This document shows, in pieces, positions 59,000 to 64,000 of a stretch of 64,000 nucleotides of DNA. The first letter of the stretch is position 1; each line of letters begins with the position of its first letter. The notes beneath the pieces are model-generated. The model saw only the letters and a list, made by a program, of their open reading frames with translations. It was not told the DNA's origin and did not search any database. The DNA is from Rouxiella chamberiensis (GTDB lineage: Bacteria > Pseudomonadota > Gammaproteobacteria > Enterobacterales > Enterobacteriaceae), in assembly GCF_026967475.1 (NCBI RefSeq), contig NZ_CP114058.1, positions 3,844,001 to 3,908,000 of the forward strand. The letters are read 5' to 3'. Position numbers and translations under genes: made by a program.

Positions 59000-60274
59000 T
59001 CAATCCGAAAGCAGGCCTTTACGACTTTTTGCCAATACACCGCACAGCAGCGCCGCGACGAAGAGAGAGGGCAGGGTCGCGCCAAGATTGGGATAAAACT
59101 GGGCAATCACGTGGTAGGTTGCGATGCCGAGTATCCAGGCCGTCAGCGAACGGCCATCGAGAGAGCGGGTTGTCGGCTGGCGGCGACCCAGCACAAAGTA
59201 GTTCATCAGCACCACACCAAACAGCGGTGCAAAGACCGAACCTATCAGCAGCAGGAAGTTCTCGTAGCGTGCAAGCGGAACGCCCCAGGCTATCAGCGTG
59301 CAAATCAGGCCAATCATTGCGGTGAGTTTGCCGATACCAACGGGCAGCAGCGTGCCGGTCGACAGGGCGGCGGAGTGGATATCGGCGAAGGTATTTTCAT
59401 GCTCGTCGACAAGAATCAGCAGCAGCGGAATGCCGAGCGCGACGCCGGAAAGCGCCAGCAGCAGCGCGTTACTGTCCTGCGAACTCACGAAGGCCAGCGT
59501 GTAGGCCGCACCCAGCGCCATCATCCATAGACTGCCGAGGAAGAAACCGCAGGCGGTGCCGAAAAAGTTTTGCCGAGAAGAACGGCCAAAACGGGTGTAG
59601 TCGGACACCAGCGGCAGCCAGGAGAGCGCCATCGACACGACAATGTCGCAGGCCAGGGCAAATGGCATGCTGCCGTCACCGGCCTTGTGCCACAGCGCGG
59701 TCAGCGAAGTCTGTCTGAACAGGTTGATGCTCAGCCAGGCGCAACTGGCAATCAGCAGCCAGATTCCCCAGCGGCGCAGCACCACACGTATGAATGCCAG
59801 CGGACCACATACCGCCAGCAGCGTCGCGACAACGCCGAAAACCAGAGTCCAGAGCGTCGGGTTGGCCCATAGACTCTGTTCGCCCAACGCCTGCTTTGCC
59901 AGCAGACTCGCCGCGTCGCGCATGACCACAATCTCGAACGCGCCCCAGCCGATCAGCTGCAAAATATTAAACAGGGCGGGCAGTGCGATGCCTTTCCTGC
60001 CAAGGCTGAGGGTCAGGGAAGACATGGACGACATGCCCGTCTGTCCGCCAATCAGGCCGACCAGAGCCAGTAAAATCACGCCAATCAACGTGCCGGTAAA
60101 AATCGCCAGCAGCGACCCCGCCATTCCCAGACCGGGCGCAAGAATGGCGCCCGCCTGAAGGACCATGAGGCCCATTCCGAGTGAAAACCACAGCGAGAAC
60201 AAGTCACGCCAACCCAATACGCGGCCCTGCGCGGAAACAGGCTCGGAAGGAGTATAAATACTATTGTTTTTCAT
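59000..60274 (-). CDS. NCS1-family permease, CytX-like (putative hydroxymethylpyrimidine transporter)
   Basis: 424-residue membrane transporter with about 12 helices in the cytosine/purine/thiamine permease family. FSLWFSLGMGLMVLQAGAIL, SLTLSLGRKGIALPALFN, LSWLPLVSDYTRFGR and HENTFADIHSAALS are family-like. The closest named type is CytX, usually linked to thiamine synthesis. No TPP riboswitch or thi gene is seen here, so cytosine or another pyrimidine is equally possible. Start ATG 60274 (MKNNSIYTPSEP) fits the family; there is no strong ribosome site. Confidence 0.85.
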   Translation of the reverse strand: MKNNSIYTPSEPVSAQGRVLGWRDLFSLWFSLGMGLMVLQAGAILAPGLGMAGSLLAIFTGTLIGVILLALVGLIGGQTGMSSMSSLTLSLGRKGIALPALFNILQLIGWGAFEIVVMRDAASLLAKQALGEQSLWANPTLWTLVFGVVATLLAVCGPLAFIRVVLRRWGIWLLIASCAWLSINLFRQTSLTALWHKAGDGSMPFALACDIVVSMALSWLPLVSDYTRFGRSSRQNFFGTACGFFLGSLWMMALGAAYTLAFVSSQDSNALLLALSGVALGIPLLLILVDEHENTFADIHSAALSTGTLLPVGIGKLTAMIGLICTLIAWGVPLARYENFLLLIGSVFAPLFGVVLMNYFVLGRRQPTTRSLDGRSLTAWILGIATYHVIAQFYPNLGATLPSLFVAALLCGVLAKSRKGLLSD

Positions 60275-60523
60275 GGGGTTAATATCGTCAGTAAGTCGTG
60301 CGCTTTTTATACCACACTTAGCACGGCGGTGTGATGAAGGGCGCACTTTTTACCCGTTTTATCTGTCGCCGGAGAGGGAATGTCACGCCTGCCGAGGGGA
60401 AGGGCGATAGCACCGCTGTCCGCAAACATCCGCCAAAATGCACTACGCTTTGTATTTACGATGTTTTCCTTACGGACCGGGGCGGGACTGCCCTCGATGA
60501 CCCCCAGGATATGAGAGGCGTAT

Positions 60524-62356
60524 ATGTTGTACCGTCGTTTTGAACGGATGATTGATGTTTTTAAAACACCGCCTGACCAGGCGGCACCCGACAAAGTCTG
60601 GCCCTTCTATTTCTATTATCTGAAACAGGTGTGGCCCAGCTTTCTGGCTTTGCTGGTCGTGGGGCTGATTGCCTCGTTGATCGAAGTGTCGCTGTTTAGC
60701 TATCTCAGCACCCTGATTGATCTGACGCGCACCAGTTCCGCGAATAATTTCTTTAGCGAGCATGCTGGTGAACTGCTGTGGATGGCGGTGGTGGCGCTGA
60801 TTATGCGGCCGATATTCATCGGGCTTCACGACTTGCTGGTGCATCAGTCCATCAGCCCGAGCATGACCAGCCTTATCCGCTGGCAGAATCACAACTATGT
60901 GCTGCGCCAGAGCCTGAACTTTTTTCAGAACGATTTCGCGGGACGTATTGCCCAGCGCATTATGCAAACCGGTAACTCGCTGCGTGATTCGGCGGTGCAG
61001 GCGGTCGATGCCATCTGGCACGTGGTGATTTATGCGGTGAGTGCGCTGGTGCTGTTTGCTGAAGCCGACTGGCATTTGATGATCCCGCTTATTGCCTGGA
61101 TTGTGCTTTACGGCCTGTGCCTGTGGTTCTTCGTACCGCGAGTGAAGGCCCGCTCGGTCGTGTCTTCGGAAGCGCGCTCAAAACTTATGGGCACGATTGT
61201 GGACGGCTATACCAATATCGCGACCCTGAAACTGTTCGCCCACACTTCTCTCGAGCAAAACTACGCGCGTGAAGCGATCACTGAACAGACACACAAAACA
61301 CAAATGGCGGGTCGGCTGGTGACGAGCATGGACGTCACTATTACCACGCTGAATGGTTTGCTGATTGTCGGCACTACCGGTCTGGCGCTGTGGTTGTGGA
61401 CACAATCGCTGATAAGCGTCGGGGCCATCGCGCTGGCGACCGGTCTAGTGATTCGTATCGTCAATATGTCGGGCTGGATCATGTGGGTGGTAAACGGCAT
61501 CTTCGAAAATATCGGTATGGTGCAGGATGGTCTGCAAACTATCGCCCAGCCGGTGACCGTGACCGATAAACCGCAGGCTCCGCGTCTGAAAGTGAGTCAG
61601 GGTGGCATTCGCTTCGAACAGGTCAATTTCAACTATGGTAAAAGTCGCAGCGTCATCAGTGGACTGGATCTGACCATTCGCCCCGGCGAAAAGATTGGCC
61701 TGATTGGTCCTTCGGGCGCAGGGAAATCGACGTTGGTCAATCTGCTGCTGCGTCTTTACGACCTCGACGGCGGCCGCATCCTCATCGACGAGCAGGATAT
61801 TTCTCAGGTCACGCAGGAGAGTCTGCGCGCGCAAATCGGCATGATCACTCAGGACACGTCGCTGCTGCACCGTTCGATTCGCGACAACCTGCTGTATGGT
61901 CGTCCGAATGCCAGCGATGAAGAGCTGAATAATGCGATTCTACAGGCGCGGGCCGACGAGTTTATTCCGCTGCTTTCGGACCCGCAGGGGCGAATGGGGC
62001 TGGACGCGCATGTCGGCGAAGCGCGGGGTAAAACTCTCCGGCGGTCAGCGCCAGCGCATCGCGATTGCGCGCGTGCTGCTGAAAAACGCGCCGATTCTTA
62101 TCATGGATGAGGCAACGTCGGCGCTGGATTCCGAAGTGGAAGCAGCCATTCAGGAGAGTCTGGAAACCCTGATGACCCATAAAACGGTGATTGCCATTGC
62201 CCACCGCCTCTCGACCATTGCCAAGATGGACCGATTGGTGGTGCTGGATCAGGGAAAATTGTCGAGATTGGCAGCCACGGCGAGCTGCTGGCGCAAAACG
62301 GCCTGTACGCGCGCCTGTGGCAGCATCAGACCGGAGGTTTTGTCGGGATGCCCTGA
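60524..62356 (+). CDS. ABC exporter, fused membrane and ATPase domains (frame broken twice: 62021 and 62255-62258)
   Basis: 610-residue half-transporter (six helices plus one nucleotide-binding domain) of the MsbA/multidrug class. ATPase marks: Walker [13 protein letters not shown], signature [12 protein letters not shown], Walker [13 protein letters not shown], switch His AIAHRLST. A surplus G at 62021 and a missing A in the A-run at 62255-62258 each shift the frame. Correcting both gives [18 protein letters not shown] and [19 protein letters not shown], and the end GGFVGMP. As written, the signature and Walker B would lie outside the main frame. Substrate unknown; probably lipid-like or drug. 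Confidence 0.92.
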
Positions 62357-62368
62357 CTGTTCAACTCA

Positions 62369-63496
62369 TCAGGGCTGTTCCTGACGATAAGGCAGCGCGT
62401 CGCGGGCTTCGATAGCCCAGGCGCGCACGCCTTCCCGCTCCTGCTGCAAATACTCTTCCACCGCACTGCGCAATCCGGGATGGCGCAGATAGTGCCACGA
62501 GTCGGTCAGTACCGGCTCGAATCCACGAATCAGTTTATGCTCACCCTGTGCGCCGGCATCGAAACGCGCCAACCCTTTGGCGAGAACGTAGTCCATACCC
62601 TGATAGAAACAGGTTTCGAAATGCAGCCGGTCGAATTCGGCGAGGCATCCCCAGTAACGTCCGTAAAAGGTGTCGCCACTGACCAGACTCAACGCCATCG
62701 CGACAGGTTGCCCCCGCTGCTCGGCCAGCACCACTTGAAGATTTTCCGGCATCCTTTCGGCGAGCAGAGAGAAAAACGCGCGGGTCAGATAAGGGTCGCG
62801 GCCGCGAATGTAGTAGGTATTGGCGTAACAGGCGTAGATAAAGTCCCACTGCGTTTCTGAAACCTGCGCGCCGTCGAGCCAGCGAAATTCGAAGCCCTGC
62901 GCGACGACCAGCTGGCGCTCTTTGCGGATCTGCTTGCGCTTGCGGGAGGTCAGCGTATCAAGGAAATCCTGAAAATCGCGATAGCCGCGATTGTGCCAAT
63001 GATATTGGCAGCCCAACCGGTGCAGCCAGTCGGACGCTTCGCCCAGAAGCTGGTTATCGCGGCTGTCGGTAAAATTGATGTGCGCGCTCGAGAGGTTCTG
63101 CCGCTCGAGAAAATCGGGCAGCGCCTGTAGCAGTTTTTGCGCCGCGTCGGGCGCACCGAGCAGCCGTCTGCCGCCGACCGGACTAAAGGGCGCAGCGCCC
63201 AGCCATTTCGGATAATAGGGAATACGCGCGCGATAGCAGGCATCGGCCCACGCGTGGTCGAAAACATATTCGCCCGAGGAGTTGCTTTTGCGGTATCCGG
63301 GCACTGCGGCAAGCACTTTTCCGTTTTCTTTCCACAGCAGGTGCGCGCTTTTCCAGCCGGAGTCCGGTCCCAGCGATCCGCTGTCTTCCAGAGCGGTGAG
63401 AAAAGCGTAACGAAGGAAAGGTTGTCCGGCAGGAACCAGCGCATCCCACTGCTCGGCAGTCAGTTCGCCGAGATGCGCAAGGGACGTTAACGACAT
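62369..63496 (-). CDS. COG3146/DUF482 family protein, GNAT-like (putative peptidoglycan-related acyltransferase)
   Basis: 375-residue protein of the COG3146 family, often called peptidogalycan biosynthesis or GNAT family N-acetyltransferase, related in fold to FemAB. Marks: [44 protein letters not shown] block [15 protein letters not shown], and [15 protein letters not shown]. No experimental role is known to me. ATG 63496 starts at the family N-terminus. Same strand as the fimbrial-like fragment upstream. Confidence 0.85.
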   Translation of the reverse strand: MSLTSLAHLGELTAEQWDALVPAGQPFLRYAFLTALEDSGSLGPDSGWKSAHLLWKENGKVLAAVPGYRKSNSSGEYVFDHAWADACYRARIPYYPKWLGAAPFSPVGGRRLLGAPDAAQKLLQALPDFLERQNLSSAHINFTDSRDNQLLGEASDWLHRLGCQYHWHNRGYRDFQDFLDTLTSRKRKQIRKERQLVVAQGFEFRWLDGAQVSETQWDFIYACYANTYYIRGRDPYLTRAFFSLLAERMPENLQVVLAEQRGQPVAMALSLVSGDTFYGRYWGCLAEFDRLHFETCFYQGMDYVLAKGLARFDAGAQGEHKLIRGFEPVLTDSWHYLRHPGLRSAVEEYLQQEREGVRAWAIEARDALPYRQEQP

Positions 63497-63580
63497 AGAG
63501 TTTCCCCGAAGAAAAGCAGCAAGAACCTTAGAGCATCGAATTCTGGCCGCGATACGTCAACCTCTTTTTACTCGCCATAC

Positions 63581-64000
63581 TTAGGGGCAGGTCAGTGTTG
63601 CGGTGAGAGTAGCGCGATATTTTCCGGGGGCAGCATTCTCGCCGACCTCCAATGTCAGCGGAATATCGCCCAGCCTGCGCGACGTTTTCCATGAATTGGT
63701 CGCGGAGACAAAATTCTGGGGCACGCTGATGTCCATTGCCGCGTCATTATTTAACCGCAAATGACCCCGTCGCATGGAAGACGAGGTTATCTCCACGTCG
63801 CCCTCGCCGTCGTATTGCAAGAGTTGATGATAGGTTTGGTTTACGGCGACCGGCCCGAAGGAGAGGTAATCAGGCGTCAGCCTTACCGCACATATTTCGG
63901 GTGAAGGTAGGGTGATATCTCGGACCATCAGGCTCTTTTCAACCGCATCATTTTTAATCAGCATGGTGATATCGATATGCAGCTGCTGGGGGCTTTTACA
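63581..64000 (-). CDS. Possible fimbrial/pilus protein, C-terminal part (runs off right edge)
   Basis: Open frame of 139 codons from the window end to the stop at 63581, with no start required inside. The last residues, GKYRATLTATLTCP, resemble the C-terminal beta strand of chaperone-usher or CS1-type pilus subunits. Regularly spaced strands (LTPDYLSFGPVAVN, GDVEITSSSM, DIPLTLEVGEN) fit an immunoglobulin-like fold. An ATG at 63964 exists, but the frame continues upstream. Family assignment is tentative. Confidence 0.5.
   Translation of the reverse strand, partial: CKSPQQLHIDITMLIKNDAVEKSLMVRDITLPSPEICAVRLTPDYLSFGPVAVNQTYHQLLQYDGEGDVEITSSSMRRGHLRLNNDAAMDISVPQNFVSATNSWKTSRRLGDIPLTLEVGENAAPGKYRATLTATLTCP

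Noticed and set aside
60275-60523. TPP riboswitch upstream of the CytX-like gene
   Set aside because: No recognisable THI-box segments on the minus strand.

Overview
The window reads as a chromosomal segment of an enterobacterium (order Enterobacterales, of the Yersiniaceae/Hafniaceae kind; genus not decided). This rests on a long run of genes in the order known from Escherichia coli K-12: eptB, a tRNA-Pro, dppABCDF, pdeK/hmsP, dctA, yhjJ, kdgK, yhjG, yhjE, yhjD, yhjC. The E. coli cellulose (bcs) operon and pdeH are absent from their expected places, and extra genes (glf, cdh, a 20-kb block after the tRNA) are present.

Layout. 1-10071 (minus strand): a urea-use operon, allophanate hydrolase - urea carboxylase - GntR regulator - urtA - urtB - urtC (cut by the left edge). 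10342-12104: an HD-domain protein, then ohrR and ohr for organic peroxide defence. 12259-14132: eptB (lipid A core modification) and tRNA-Pro(UGG). 14133-34383: accessory DNA that separates tRNA-Pro from dppA. It starts with a yafN-yafO toxin-antitoxin pair lying between two perfect 31-bp repeats derived from the tRNA terminator. Next come a CatC-like isomerase, a VOC protein with a divergent LysR gene, and a Rieske-FAD oxidoreductase. The block ends in a 15-kb pair of convergent operons: MFS transporter, amidase, RidA and FAD oxidase on the plus strand; LysR, AbgB-like amidohydrolase, five-gene peptide-type ABC importer and MmgE/PrpD protein on the minus strand. That pair looks like a dedicated uptake and breakdown route for an amide or peptide-like nitrogen compound that I cannot identify. 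34384-40174: dppABCDF with a GcvB-type leader. 40369-55854: pdeK, dctA, yhjJ, an orphan AT-richer glf, kdgK, yhjG, cdh, yhjE, yhjD, yhjC and a divergent SDR gene. 56320-64000: mqo, a ketopantoate-reductase-like gene, a CytX-like permease, an ABC exporter, a COG3146 protein and the 3' part of a possible fimbrial gene.

Quality warning. Thirteen genes are broken by small indels, 14 breaks in all. In each case the two frames join into a protein of normal family length after one or two bases are corrected. Nine breaks fall on a restored GAAC (GTTC) tetranucleotide and five on short homopolymers. This pattern looks like systematic sequencing error, perhaps tied to a modified base, rather than gene decay. 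These genes are therefore annotated as full-length CDSs with the break noted.

No rRNA, insertion sequence, prophage, integrase or CRISPR array was found.
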